Assembly: GCA_947626275.1 (NCBI GenBank)
Contig: CANQRL010000001.1
Location: 62,001-126,000 of the forward strand
Direction of reading: 5' to 3'
From: an uncultured Bacilli bacterium
Lineage (GTDB): Bacteria > Bacillota_I > Bacilli_A > RF39 > UBA660
DNA length: 64,000 nucleotides
The stretch's first letter is position 1. Every line of letters starts with the position of its first letter. Below are positions 1 through 7,357 of the stretch, piece by piece. The position numbers were made by a program, and so were the translations under genes. The notes below the pieces were generated by a model that worked only from the letters and a program-made list of their open reading frames with translations, searched no databases and was not told the DNA's origin.

Positions 1-597
1 CCAATCGGAGAATTAGAAAAACCAGAGGTACGAAAAATTGCGGAAGAGTATGGTTTAATAACAGCCGATAAAAAAGATTCAACCGGAATTTGTTTTATTG
101 GTGAAAGAAATTTCACGAAATTCTTAGAAAACTATTTACCGAATATGCCTGGGGATGTTGTAGAGATTGATACGAAAGAAGTAATCGGCAAACATATTGG
201 CCTTATGTATTATACGATTGGTCAAAGAAGAGGACTCAATATTGGGGGATCTAAGGAAAGAATGTTTGTCGTTGGAAAAGACTTAAAGAAAAATATTCTT
301 TATATCTCTTACGGCAATACCGATTATTTAATAAGTGATTCCTGCATCATTGATACGATTAATTTTAATACCGATAAAAGACCCGAAAAATGTACCGCAA
401 AATTTCGCTATCGCCAACCTGATAATGAAGTTTCTCTTGAATACCTAGAAGATGGTAACATTTTAGTAAAATACCCTCAAGGAGTAAAAGCCGTAACCCC
501 AGGACAAGCCTGTGTCCTTTATGATGGTGAGGAATGTCTAGGTGGCGGAATTATCAAAGAAGTACGGAAAAACGGAGAAAAACTTTGGTATTTATAA
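1..597 (+). CDS. mnmA: tRNA-specific 2-thiouridylase MnmA (3' part)
   Basis: This is the C-terminal 198 codons of MnmA; the gene begins before the window and the reading frame is open from base 1. MnmA uses ATP and a relayed sulfur to thiolate U34 of Lys, Glu and Gln tRNAs in the cytoplasm. The segment DSTGICFIGER (codons near bases 76-108) carries the conserved catalytic cysteine (TGT at 91-93). It is followed by the typical GQRRGLNIGG loop and the C-terminal beta-barrel domain ending GGGIIKE. The stop TAA at 595-597 is followed directly by an intrinsic terminator. I am confident in the family; only the N-terminal ATP-binding part is missing from view. Confidence 0.95.
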   Translation, partial: PIGELEKPEVRKIAEEYGLITADKKDSTGICFIGERNFTKFLENYLPNMPGDVVEIDTKEVIGKHIGLMYYTIGQRRGLNIGGSKERMFVVGKDLKKNILYISYGNTDYLISDSCIIDTINFNTDKRPEKCTAKFRYRQPDNEVSLEYLEDGNILVKYPQGVKAVTPGQACVLYDGEECLGGGIIKEVRKNGEKLWYL

Positions 598-602
598 AAG
601 GA

Positions 603-626
603 AAGAATAGAAATATTCTTTTTTTG
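603..626 (+). terminator. Intrinsic terminator of mnmA
   Basis: A perfect 7-bp stem AAGAATA (603-609) / TATTCTT (614-620) with a GAAA loop is followed by a T run, six bases after the mnmA stop codon. Confidence 0.85.
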
Positions 627-758
627 CTTTTATTTCACCGATTATTCCTACTAATACAAATTGGTTTAACATATTTTTTTCATTCCTTCCATTCGATCAA
701 GTTCTACTTGACATTCTTTTTTTTAAAATATATAATGGAAGCAGAAAAGGGATTTAGT

Positions 759-974
759 TTATCGGACTAGCTCTTTTCTAATTTCTTTTATTAGGTTATA
801 AATAAATAAACCTAATAAGAAATCTATGGATAAGTCATATATCAATATGGCTATGTCTTGATTGCTAGTTATAAAGTATTTGAATAATGTTATTGTTGCG
901 TAAATTATTGAAATAACATTTTCCCACTTTATAACTCTTTTTTTATGTCTCGATGTAATAGGGTCAACTCTCAT
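759..974 (-). CDS. Small two-helix membrane protein of unknown function
   Basis: A 71-residue basic protein that I do not recognise. The start is supported by a strong Shine-Dalgarno AAAGGAG seven bases before the ATG at 974. Residues about 20-40 and 45-62 are hydrophobic and look like two membrane segments, flanked by lysine/arginine-rich ends (start MRVDPITSRHKKR, end KEIRKELVR). It lies downstream of two candidate small RNAs on the same strand, but a terminator at 1078-1101 separates them. Its size and layout would fit a small stress or toxin-like membrane peptide, but nothing in the sequence shows this. No poly-U terminator was seen after its stop. Confidence 0.55.
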   Translation of the reverse strand: MRVDPITSRHKKRVIKWENVISIIYATITLFKYFITSNQDIAILIYDLSIDFLLGLFIYNLIKEIRKELVR

Positions 975-1077
975 TTTTCAACTCCTTTCTTTTTTACCAA
1001 AACCCCATTCGATAACTTGTTGTGACATATTGAAGGATATTTAAATTTGTTTCAATTAATACCTCCTTGAATTACAT

Positions 1078-1101
1078 AAAAAAAGACACATTTCTGTGTC
1101 T
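1078..1101 (-). terminator. Intrinsic terminator of small RNA B
   Basis: A 7-bp perfect stem AGACACA/TGTGTCT with a GAAA loop is followed by a run of T on the minus strand. Confidence 0.85.
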
Positions 1102-1229
1102 CAAGCAATAAAATTGTCCGAACTTGCATCGGATCTTCCTCCATCAAGGCGTGCTTCTGCAACTCACTCCTATTTATTGTTTATTGATAAAGAACTATCG
1201 GAAAAAATGGCTTCCCCAAGTTCTTTATG
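1078..1229 (-). ncRNA. Candidate small RNA B (about 150 nt)
   Basis: A non-coding unit bounded by a consensus promoter (TTGACA at 1258-1263, 17-bp spacer, TATAAT at 1235-1240) and a strong intrinsic terminator at 1078-1101. The predicted start near 1229 opens straight into a 9-bp perfect stem: ATAAAGAAC (1228-1220 on the minus strand) pairs with GTTCTTTAT (1195-1187). A second hairpin is TCCGA/TCGGA (1133-1129 with 1121-1117). No open frame with a start, ribosome site and stop fits inside the transcript. I could not match it to a known RNA family; it contains neither the SRP RNA core nor a T-box. It could instead be the leader or antisense partner of the small membrane gene that follows at 974. 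Confidence 0.55.
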
Positions 1230-1234
1230 AACAC

Positions 1235-1263
1235 ATTATAGTATTAAAAAGAACGACTGTCAA
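1235..1263 (-). promoter_or_regulatory. SigA promoter of small RNA B
   Basis: TTGACA (minus strand, 1263-1258), 17-bp spacer, TATAAT (1240-1235). Both hexamers match the consensus exactly. Confidence 0.75.
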
Positions 1264-1278
1264 GCTTTTTTATAACAC

Positions 1279-1395
1279 TAAAAAAGCAATTCGTAGCTTA
1301 ACACTTGAAGACATCTACGAATTGCACAAACTAGGTTACCCTTTTATAAAAAGGGACTTAATATTTATTGGAAGAAAGTGCTAAAACCTTCTCCA
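1279..1395 (-). ncRNA. Candidate small RNA A (about 117 nt)
   Basis: A second non-coding unit immediately upstream of small RNA B and on the same strand. Its promoter is TTGAAC (1429-1424), 17-bp spacer, TATAAT (1406-1401). It ends at a perfect 11-bp hairpin terminator (1280-1325). Inside it is another hairpin CCCTTTT/AAAAGGG with a 3-nt loop. A 12-codon frame (ATG at 1396-1394) sits at the predicted transcription start, so leaderless translation of a short peptide cannot be excluded, but there is no ribosome site. The family is unknown to me. Tandem small RNAs separated by terminators suggest two independent regulators or a regulator with an antisense partner. Confidence 0.5.
1280..1325 (-). 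terminator. Intrinsic terminator of small RNA A
   Basis: An 11-bp perfect stem GCAATTCGTAG (1325-1315 on the minus strand) / CTACGAATTGC (1296-1286) with an 18-nt loop is followed by six T. Confidence 0.8.
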
Positions 1396-1400
1396 TAATC

Positions 1401-1429
1401 ATTATAACATTTCGTTTAGAAAAGTTCAA
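1401..1429 (-). promoter_or_regulatory. SigA promoter of small RNA A
   Basis: TTGAAC (1429-1424), 17-bp spacer, TATAAT (1406-1401) on the minus strand. Confidence 0.65.
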
Positions 1430-1440
1430 CGAAACTATTA

Positions 1441-1740
1441 TGTAGTTGGAAAAAAACTAGCAATCTAAACGTTATACATTTTTAGTAACATTGAAGCAAA
1501 ATGTGATATAACAAGGTCATAGGAATTATTTGTTTTGTGTCATCTCGATGATTCAGCTTATGAATTAGTGCAAATAATAAAGCTTTAAAAGGGGATGATG
1601 CAGAATGGGAATTGTTTAAGTTCTACTTGGGTTTTGGTTGGCGCTATGCGATTTTTCAAAAAAATTTTAAAATAACTACATAGTTTTATAATATCTTGGA
1701 TAGTATTGAAACTTATAGAATAGTATTATCAACAGAACTG
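1441..1740. other. Decayed, apparently non-coding stretch
   Basis: There is no intact gene here. On the plus strand, short open frames that read like protein are out of phase: bases about 1530-1590 give LDDSAYELVQIIK, and a different frame at about 1585-1675 gives KGDDAEWELFKFYLGF. Such phase-broken protein-like text suggests a decayed gene, but I do not recognise the family and the reading is weak. The stretch also carries the degenerate CRISPR repeat described separately at 1682-1712. Confidence 0.25.
1682..1712 (+). repeat. Isolated degenerate CRISPR repeat / second anti-repeat
   Basis: These 31 bases match positions 6-36 of the array repeat at 26 of 31 sites, including the exact 3' end GTATTGAAAC. 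The first five bases of the repeat (GTTTT) are absent. Four of the five differences are transitions of the C/T or G/A kind, so an RNA from the minus strand could still pair with crRNA repeats through G:U wobbles. The copy lies about 400 bp beyond the tracrRNA anti-repeat and about 6.4 kb from the array. It may be a relic of an old array or a duplicated anti-repeat. No convincing promoter was found for it. Confidence 0.6.
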
Positions 1741-1741
1741 A

Positions 1742-1939
1742 ATGGATGAAATAAATACCACTTATAATTTAGGAAAAACAAAAGAAGCTGAATTTCCTCG
1801 TGTGGCTCAAAGGCCGAATGGTAATACCATTGATGAGGCTCTCGCTTCTTATGCAAATAATGTATCACAATCAATCACTCATGTCAAACCTAATATACCG
1901 TTTTATAATATACTAAGAAATTGGTTATGTAATTTATGA
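1742..1939 (+). CDS. Doubtful 65-codon ORF, unrecognised
   Basis: An open frame encoding MDEINTTYNLGKTKEAEF... and ending LRNWLCNL. There is no Shine-Dalgarno sequence before either ATG (1742 or nearby) and no recognisable domain. Composition is protein-like (balanced charge, segment DEALASYANNVSQSI looks helical). It sits between decayed coding sequence and the tracrRNA, so it may be the remnant of a longer gene. I include it only because the gap would otherwise be unexplained. Confidence 0.2.
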   Translation: MDEINTTYNLGKTKEAEFPRVAQRPNGNTIDEALASYANNVSQSITHVKPNIPFYNILRNWLCNL

Positions 1940-2035
1940 AAACTTAGAATAGATAAATTTTAAGAATGAAACGAAGGAAAATGTATTTTTTCCTTTTCTT
2001 TTATGATAAAATGATTGTAGTGGTTAGTGAACCAT

Positions 2036-2125
2036 AAAAAAGTCGCCTAAGCGACTGTTCTCATAAGAGTATTAAAGGAAAACCTTTATTTTAACTCTCT
2101 ATAACATCTTGAATGGTATCAAGAC
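2036..2125 (-). ncRNA. tracrRNA: tracrRNA of the type II-A CRISPR-Cas9 system
   Basis: The trans-activating RNA pairs with crRNA repeats so that RNase III and Cas9 can process and use them. On the minus strand the predicted start near 2125 runs straight into an anti-repeat (2125-2088) that covers essentially the whole 36-base repeat. ACCATTCAAGATGTTATAG is complementary to the repeat core; most differences give G:U pairs, and extra bases near 2095-2100 leave the usual bulge before AGTTAAAAT. Next come a nexus-like hairpin AAAGG-TTTT-CCTTT (2087-2074), a short CTC-TTAT-GAG hairpin (2069-2060), and the terminator hairpin AGTCGC-TTAG-GCGACT (2056-2041) with a T run. The layout closely parallels the S. 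pyogenes tracrRNA. Confidence 0.93.
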
Positions 2126-2131
2126 ACCATA

Positions 2132-2161
2132 AATGTATCATATTTGAAGGAGGTTTGTCAA
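2132..2161 (-). promoter_or_regulatory. tracrRNA promoter, overlapping the cas9 ribosome site
   Basis: TTGACA (2161-2156) and TACATT (2137-2132) with an 18-bp spacer on the minus strand. The -35 box lies between the cas9 Shine-Dalgarno (AAGGAGG, 2147-2153) and its ATG (2163), and the spacer contains the complement of that Shine-Dalgarno. Predicted start about 2125 agrees with the 5' edge of the anti-repeat. Confidence 0.7.
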
Positions 2162-2162
2162 G

Positions 2163-5100
2163 ATGAAAGAATATAATATTGGATTAGATATAGGAACGAA
2201 TTCTGTTGGATGGGCAGTAGTCTTAAAAGATTCATATAAAGTCATGAGAAAAGGAAATAAAGCCTTATGGGGAATTCGTCTTTTTGATGATGCGAATACT
2301 GCTGTTCAAACAAGAGGATATCGTAGTACACGTAGAAGAATGGATAGAAGAAAAGAAAGAATCCTTTTATTACGGGAAATATTTGCCGAGGAAATAGGCA
2401 AAGTAGATCCTCATTTTTTTGATAAGTTAGAAGAATCTTTCTATCATAATGAGGATAAAAAACATAAGCATTATCCGTTAACCAAAGAAGATAAACTTAT
2501 CTTGAATAGATTTAAAACCATTTATCATTTACGGAATCATATTATGGAATCAGAAAAAAAAGAAGATATCCGTCTTATTTATTTAGCTTTCCATCATATT
2601 ATTAAATACCGTGGTAATTTTCTTCATGAAGAAAATGATTTCAATGTAAAAAATATTGATATTGAAGGTGAACTAAAAAATACGTTTGAAGAAATTTTTT
2701 CTAGTTGCGATGAACTAAGCCAGGATTTAGCATCTCCAGAAGAAATGGATTTTGCTTCTATAGAAGAAATTTTAGATGAAAAAAGCAAGTCAGATAGAAG
2801 AAAAAAATTAGAACTTTATTTGAAAGATTTTAGTGGTGAATATCCAAAATTCGCAACAGAATTTTCTAAGGCAGTTGTTGGTAATAAGTTTTCGGCAGCG
2901 AAACTTTTCCATCTAGAATTAGAGCAAGATCAAAAGGACGTAGAAGTTTCTTTAGATGGAAGTTCTTTAGAAGATAAAGGAGAAGAACTAGATAAACTTT
3001 TAGGGGATAAAATTTCTGTATTAGAAACCATGAAATCCCTTTATGAAATGATTTATTTAAAGAATATTTTTAAAGGAAGAAAAGATACTAGTATTTCTCA
3101 CTTAATGATGGAAAGATATGAAATTCATAAACAGGATTTAAAAGATTTAAAAGACTTATTATCTTTAGATACTCCTATGAAAGGATGCGTTAAATCTAGT
3201 GCTTTTCACAAAGTCTTTAGAACGCGTAAACACGATAAAGACCTCTGCCTATATGAACAATATTTACATAATAAAATAACATTAGATGAGTTTGTAAATG
3301 AATTAAAGAAAGTTTTAAAAGAAGTCAAAGATACATTAATTTCAAATGGAGGAGAAAACTTATTCCATAAAGTAGAAGAACGAATGATGGAAGAAGACTA
3401 CATGCCACGAATTACTTCTATAGAAAATGGTAGTTTCCCATATCAACTCAATTTATCAGAATTAGAAAAAATGATTGAAAATCAAGGAAAGTATTATCCA
3501 TTTTTATTAGAAAAAGTAGGAAAAGATTATAAAATATCAAAACTTTTATCTTTCCGTATTCCATATTACGTTGGACCACTTATTGAAGATGAGAAACATC
3601 CCTTTGCTTGGATGAAAAGAAAGATTGAGAATGTGAAAATCACTCCTTATAATTTTGATGAGGTAGTTGATAAAGATGCTTCTGCTGAAAGATTTATTAC
3701 TAAGATGTTACGTTCTTGCAGTTATCTTTTAAAGGAAAAGGCAATGCCTGCAAACTCATTACTTTATTCTGAATATAAAGTTTTAAATGAATTAAAACAA
3801 ATCCGTATCAATGGACATTCCCTTACGGTAGAGATGCAACAAGAGATTATAGACGAATTCTTCCGGAAAACGCTAGGTACTTTAACAGATAAAAAGTTTA
3901 AAGAATATTTAAATCAAAATCGTAACTTTGATATGTACGGAGGAGATTTTAAAATTACTGGTTATTCAGCAGAAGAAAAATTTGCTAATACCTTAACTTC
4001 TTATATAGACTTTTATGGACCAGAGGGATTCTTTAAAGGAACCAATTTAACTGAAGAAGATGCCGAAACCATTATTCGTTGGATTACGATATTTGAAGAT
4101 AAAACGATTCTAAAAAGAAAAATAGAAATGGAATATCCTGTTTTAGTTCCTGTACTTCCTAAAATTTTGAAGAAACGCTATAGTGGTTGGAGTAATCTAT
4201 CCAAAAAATTATTGACAGAATTGCGCTACTTTGACCCAGAGGATTCTAACTACAAATCTATTATGGATTTAATGTGGGAGACAAGCGATAACTTCATGCA
4301 AATTTTAAATGATGAGAAGTATGGTTTTCAAGAAATGATTGCCAAAGAAAATGGGGTTTTAGAACAAACTAAATTAAATTATGATTTAGTAAAACAATTA
4401 ACGACTAGTCCAGCTACGAAAAGAGGAATTTGGCAAGCACTTCAAGTTGTAAAAGAAGTTACTGATTATATTGGATATGATCCTAGTAGTATTAGTATTG
4501 AATTTGAAAGAGGAGACGAAAAGAAAGGAAGAAAAGATAGTCGAAAAGATTATTTAAAGAAACTATATACAGCCAATAAAGATTTTATTCATGATTATCA
4601 ACGCCTTTCTCATGAGTTAGAGAATACCAGTGAGGATGAGTTAAAAAATAGTGAGAAACTATATTTATATTTCATCCAAGAGTCAAAAAGTCTATATTCG
4701 GGAACTCAACTTACTCTTGATGACTTAAAGGATTGTGAAGTAGATCATATTTTACCTAGAACCGCTATTAAAGATGATTCTATTGACAATAAGGCATTAG
4801 TTCTAAGTAAAGAGAATCGAGATAAAGCTGCTAACCTAGTACTTTTTCCTAAATGGCAAAGTTTATGTGAAGGTTGGTGGAAACATCTAGAAGATGTGAA
4901 ATTAATTTCTAATAAAAAATTTAGACGCTTAATGAGAAGACAGTTCAAAGAAGAAGATATAGAAGGATTCATCAATCGTCAACTTGTTGAAACAAGACAA
5001 ATTACGAAACATGTTGCAAATATCTTACAAGGACTTTATCCAAATTCTAAAATTAACTATATGCCCGCTGCTTTAGGACATAGTTACCGAGAAAAATTTG

Positions 5101-6185
5101 AACTATTCAAATTTCGTGATTTAAATGATTATCATCATGCCCATGATGCTTATTTAGTAGCTGTTTTAGGAGAATATAAAAGTTTCTGCAATTTAAAAGT
5201 TACTCTAGAAGATTTAAAAGAACTTAGTGAAAAGTTATGGGAAGAAGGAAAATATAAAGAATTACGATATGGCTATGTTATCAATAGTATCGACTCTTCC
5301 TTTCCACATTTTAATGCGAAAACAGGAGAGGTATTAGATATTGATTATTTTACAAAAACAGTAGCCGATCATTTATATCGTAATGATATTTTAGTAAGTA
5401 AGAAAACAGAAATTAGAGAAGGGGAGTTTTATCAACAAAATGCTTCTAAAAAAGGAGTAGGTACCATCCCATTCCATAAAGGATTAGATGTAAAACTTTA
5501 TGGAGGTTATACACGAGCTAACCCAAGTTATGCAATGGTAGTAAAATATACTAAAAAAGGCAAAAATTCACAAAGAATGATAGGATTACCTATGTACGTT
5601 TTATCACAGAAGGATGAAGATTTAACAAAAGAATATATTCGAAATCTTTTAAACTTAAAACCAGAAGATTCCATAGAATTAGTTGGAAAGAAAATACCTT
5701 TTTATACTTTATTAAATTGGAATGGTCAGATGGGTTATTTAGTTGGTTCTAGTGATACTGTAGAACTTTGTAATGCCAAAGAATTTCAACTAACAAAAGC
5801 AGAGTCGTTAGAATATAAATATATGTTAAATAGACTTTTAAATCATCGAAAGAGAATCATAGATGATGTTACCTATACACAAAAATTAAAAGATTTCCTT
5901 AAACTTCTTATTGCTAAAATTGAAAAAGAATATCTTCTTTATCAAAATTTAGTGTCAGAAATGAAAGAACTTTTCTTTCCAGTTATCGAAGAAGCAAAGA
6001 TAGAAACTATGGAAAACGTAATTATTCAAATGTTATATTTATTAAAATGCAACAGCACTTGTGCCAATCTAAAATTCTTAGGGGCTTCTACTGCTTTTGG
6101 AAAGAAAAATCATAGAATTATTGAAAATGCTACTATTATTCATCAATCCGTAACCGGTATAAGGGAACGAAGATATGAGTTTTAG
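2163..6185 (+). CDS. cas9: CRISPR-associated endonuclease Cas9 (type II-A)
   Basis: RNA-guided double-strand DNA nuclease, 1340 aa, close to the length of the S. pyogenes protein (1368). RuvC-I is at the N-terminus (IGLDIGTNSVGWA, D9), followed by the arginine-rich bridge helix (TRGYRSTRRRMDRRKER). RuvC-II has E780 in SIEFERGDE; the HNH domain has D861-H862 in CEVDHILPR and the KDDSIDNK/KENRDK asparagines; RuvC-III has H992 and D995 in YHHAHDAY. All nuclease residues are present. The C-terminal PAM-interacting part ends LGASTAFGKKNHRIIENATIIHQ, where SpCas9 has about twenty residues including R1333/R1335, so the PAM is probably not simple NGG. The start follows AAGGAGG at nine bases. The stop overlaps cas1 by 11 bp. 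Confidence 0.98.
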   Translation: MKEYNIGLDIGTNSVGWAVVLKDSYKVMRKGNKALWGIRLFDDANTAVQTRGYRSTRRRMDRRKERILLLREIFAEEIGKVDPHFFDKLEESFYHNEDKKHKHYPLTKEDKLILNRFKTIYHLRNHIMESEKKEDIRLIYLAFHHIIKYRGNFLHEENDFNVKNIDIEGELKNTFEEIFSSCDELSQDLASPEEMDFASIEEILDEKSKSDRRKKLELYLKDFSGEYPKFATEFSKAVVGNKFSAAKLFHLELEQDQKDVEVSLDGSSLEDKGEELDKLLGDKISVLETMKSLYEMIYLKNIFKGRKDTSISHLMMERYEIHKQDLKDLKDLLSLDTPMKGCVKSSAFHKVFRTRKHDKDLCLYEQYLHNKITLDEFVNELKKVLKEVKDTLISNGGENLFHKVEERMMEEDYMPRITSIENGSFPYQLNLSELEKMIENQGKYYPFLLEKVGKDYKISKLLSFRIPYYVGPLIEDEKHPFAWMKRKIENVKITPYNFDEVVDKDASAERFITKMLRSCSYLLKEKAMPANSLLYSEYKVLNELKQIRINGHSLTVEMQQEIIDEFFRKTLGTLTDKKFKEYLNQNRNFDMYGGDFKITGYSAEEKFANTLTSYIDFYGPEGFFKGTNLTEEDAETIIRWITIFEDKTILKRKIEMEYPVLVPVLPKILKKRYSGWSNLSKKLLTELRYFDPEDSNYKSIMDLMWETSDNFMQILNDEKYGFQEMIAKENGVLEQTKLNYDLVKQLTTSPATKRGIWQALQVVKEVTDYIGYDPSSISIEFERGDEKKGRKDSRKDYLKKLYTANKDFIHDYQRLSHELENTSEDELKNSEKLYLYFIQESKSLYSGTQLTLDDLKDCEVDHILPRTAIKDDSIDNKALVLSKENRDKAANLVLFPKWQSLCEGWWKHLEDVKLISNKKFRRLMRRQFKEEDIEGFINRQLVETRQITKHVANILQGLYPNSKINYMPAALGHSYREKFELFKFRDLNDYHHAHDAYLVAVLGEYKSFCNLKVTLEDLKELSEKLWEEGKYKELRYGYVINSIDSSFPHFNAKTGEVLDIDYFTKTVADHLYRNDILVSKKTEIREGEFYQQNASKKGVGTIPFHKGLDVKLYGGYTRANPSYAMVVKYTKKGKNSQRMIGLPMYVLSQKDEDLTKEYIRNLLNLKPEDSIELVGKKIPFYTLLNWNGQMGYLVGSSDTVELCNAKEFQLTKAESLEYKYMLNRLLNHRKRIIDDVTYTQKLKDFLKLLIAKIEKEYLLYQNLVSEMKELFFPVIEEAKIETMENVIIQMLYLLKCNSTCANLKFLGASTAFGKKNHRIIENATIIHQSVTGIRERRYEF

Positions 6186-7047
6186 AACTGTTGTGATTAC
6201 CAAACAATCTAGAATTAGTTATAAAAATAGATTTCTAGTAGTAAAGCAAGATATGGATGAAAAGTATATTCATTTATCAGAAATAGATACCATCATTGTA
6301 GATTCAATCTCGGTATCTATTTCTGCATATCTTTTAAAAGAATTGTCAGAAAATAAGATTAATATTATCTTCTGCGATGATAAGCATAATCCTTTTGGCG
6401 AATTAAAAAGTTTTTATTCAAGGCACAATTCTAGTAAGAAGATTTTAGAACAGTCGAAATGGACCAATGAGAAAAAAGAAAGTTTATGGATGAAAATAGT
6501 TCAAAATAAAATAGCTAATCAAGCCATTGTTTTGAATAAAATGAAGAAAGAAAACTACGATTTAGTTAGAAGTTATATTAGCGAAGTAAAAGCAGGGGAT
6601 AAAACCAATCGAGAAGGGCATGCTGCAAAAGTATATTTTAATTCTCTATTCGGAAAAAGTTTTGTAAGAAATTCCGGAGATAGCATTAATGCTGCTTTAA
6701 ATTATGGATATGCTATTTTACTATCTACTATCAATAAAGAAGTAATTAATAATGGTTATTTAACGCAACTTGGTATTCATCATAAAAATGAATTTAATGA
6801 ATTTAATCTTTCATGTGATTTGATGGAACCTTTTCGAATGATTATCGATTCATTTGTCTATTACAATCAAGGAAGAGATTTTGATACTTCTTATAAATTA
6901 GATATTGTAAATATTTTTAATAGTAAATACAAATACAGTGGAAAAAATTACGTATTAAAAGATCTTTTAAAGTTATATGTTAAAAATACATTAGACTGTA
7001 TGGAGAAAGGAACTGAATATAAGGAATTTATTATATATGAGGGATAA
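6175..7047 (+). CDS. cas1: CRISPR integrase Cas1 (type II)
   Basis: Cas1, with Cas2, integrates new spacers at the leader end of the array. The 290-aa length is normal for type II. The metal-binding residues are visible: E147 in NREGHAAKVYFNSLFG, H202/H203 in LGIHHKNEFNEFN, and D215/E218 in CDLMEPFR, the typical type II wording. The ATG lies inside the last codons of cas9 (11-bp overlap) and its stop overlaps cas2, so all four cas genes form one translationally coupled operon. No residues appear to be missing. Confidence 0.97.
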   Translation: MSFRTVVITKQSRISYKNRFLVVKQDMDEKYIHLSEIDTIIVDSISVSISAYLLKELSENKINIIFCDDKHNPFGELKSFYSRHNSSKKILEQSKWTNEKKESLWMKIVQNKIANQAIVLNKMKKENYDLVRSYISEVKAGDKTNREGHAAKVYFNSLFGKSFVRNSGDSINAALNYGYAILLSTINKEVINNGYLTQLGIHHKNEFNEFNLSCDLMEPFRMIIDSFVYYNQGRDFDTSYKLDIVNIFNSKYKYSGKNYVLKDLLKLYVKNTLDCMEKGTEYKEFIIYEG

Positions 7048-7357
7048 AGTTATGAGAACACTAGTCTTTTTTGACTTACCAAACATTTTCATGAAAGATA
7101 AAAGAAATTATTTAAAGTTTAGAAAATTTCTATTGAACGAAGGATTCATTATGCTTCAAGAATCTGTATATTCTAAGATTACTTTAAACTCACAACAATG
7201 CCAATTATTAATTGAAAGAGTCCGAAAGAATGCTCCTCAAAAAGGTATCATTCAAGTTTTAAATGTTACTGAGAAGCAATATGCCCAGATAGAATATATT
7301 ATAGGCGAACCTAATAGTAAAATTATTGATAATGAAGATAGGTTGATTGTACTATGA
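7037..7357 (+). CDS. cas2: CRISPR adaptation protein Cas2
   Basis: A 106-aa ferredoxin-fold protein that dimerises between two Cas1 dimers in the spacer-integration complex. The N-terminus MRDKVMRTLVFFDLPN has the conserved aspartate (D13). I kept the first ATG (7037) because MRDKVMRTLVFFDLP aligns without gaps to Cas2 starts of the MRYEALRLLCFFDLP kind in streptococcal type II-A systems; the second ATG (7052), preceded by GAGGGA, is an alternative. It overlaps cas1 by 11 bp and csn2 by 4 bp (ATGA). Confidence 0.95.
   Translation: MRDKVMRTLVFFDLPNIFMKDKRNYLKFRKFLLNEGFIMLQESVYSKITLNSQQCQLLIERVRKNAPQKGIIQVLNVTEKQYAQIEYIIGEPNSKIIDNEDRLIVL

Noticed and set aside
598-770. A plus-strand 78-codon frame over the mnmA end
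   Set aside because: It starts inside mnmA in another frame, crosses the mnmA terminator and has no ribosome site.
1124-1384. An 86-codon plus-strand frame
   Set aside because: It runs antisense across both candidate small RNAs and their promoters, has no ribosome site, and has no recognisable protein pattern.
1379-1395. GGTTTTAG at the start of small RNA A as a crRNA-like repeat
   Set aside because: Only eight bases match the repeat start; the remainder does not align, so it is within chance for this composition.
2125-2250. A long-form tracrRNA with a self-targeting guide, as in S. pyogenes
   Set aside because: No second minus-strand promoter was found inside the start of cas9, and the promoter at 2132-2161 already gives a standard tracrRNA.
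4745-4975. Minus-strand frame inside cas9
   Set aside because: It lies opposite the HNH region of an intact cas9 and has no ribosome site or promoter.
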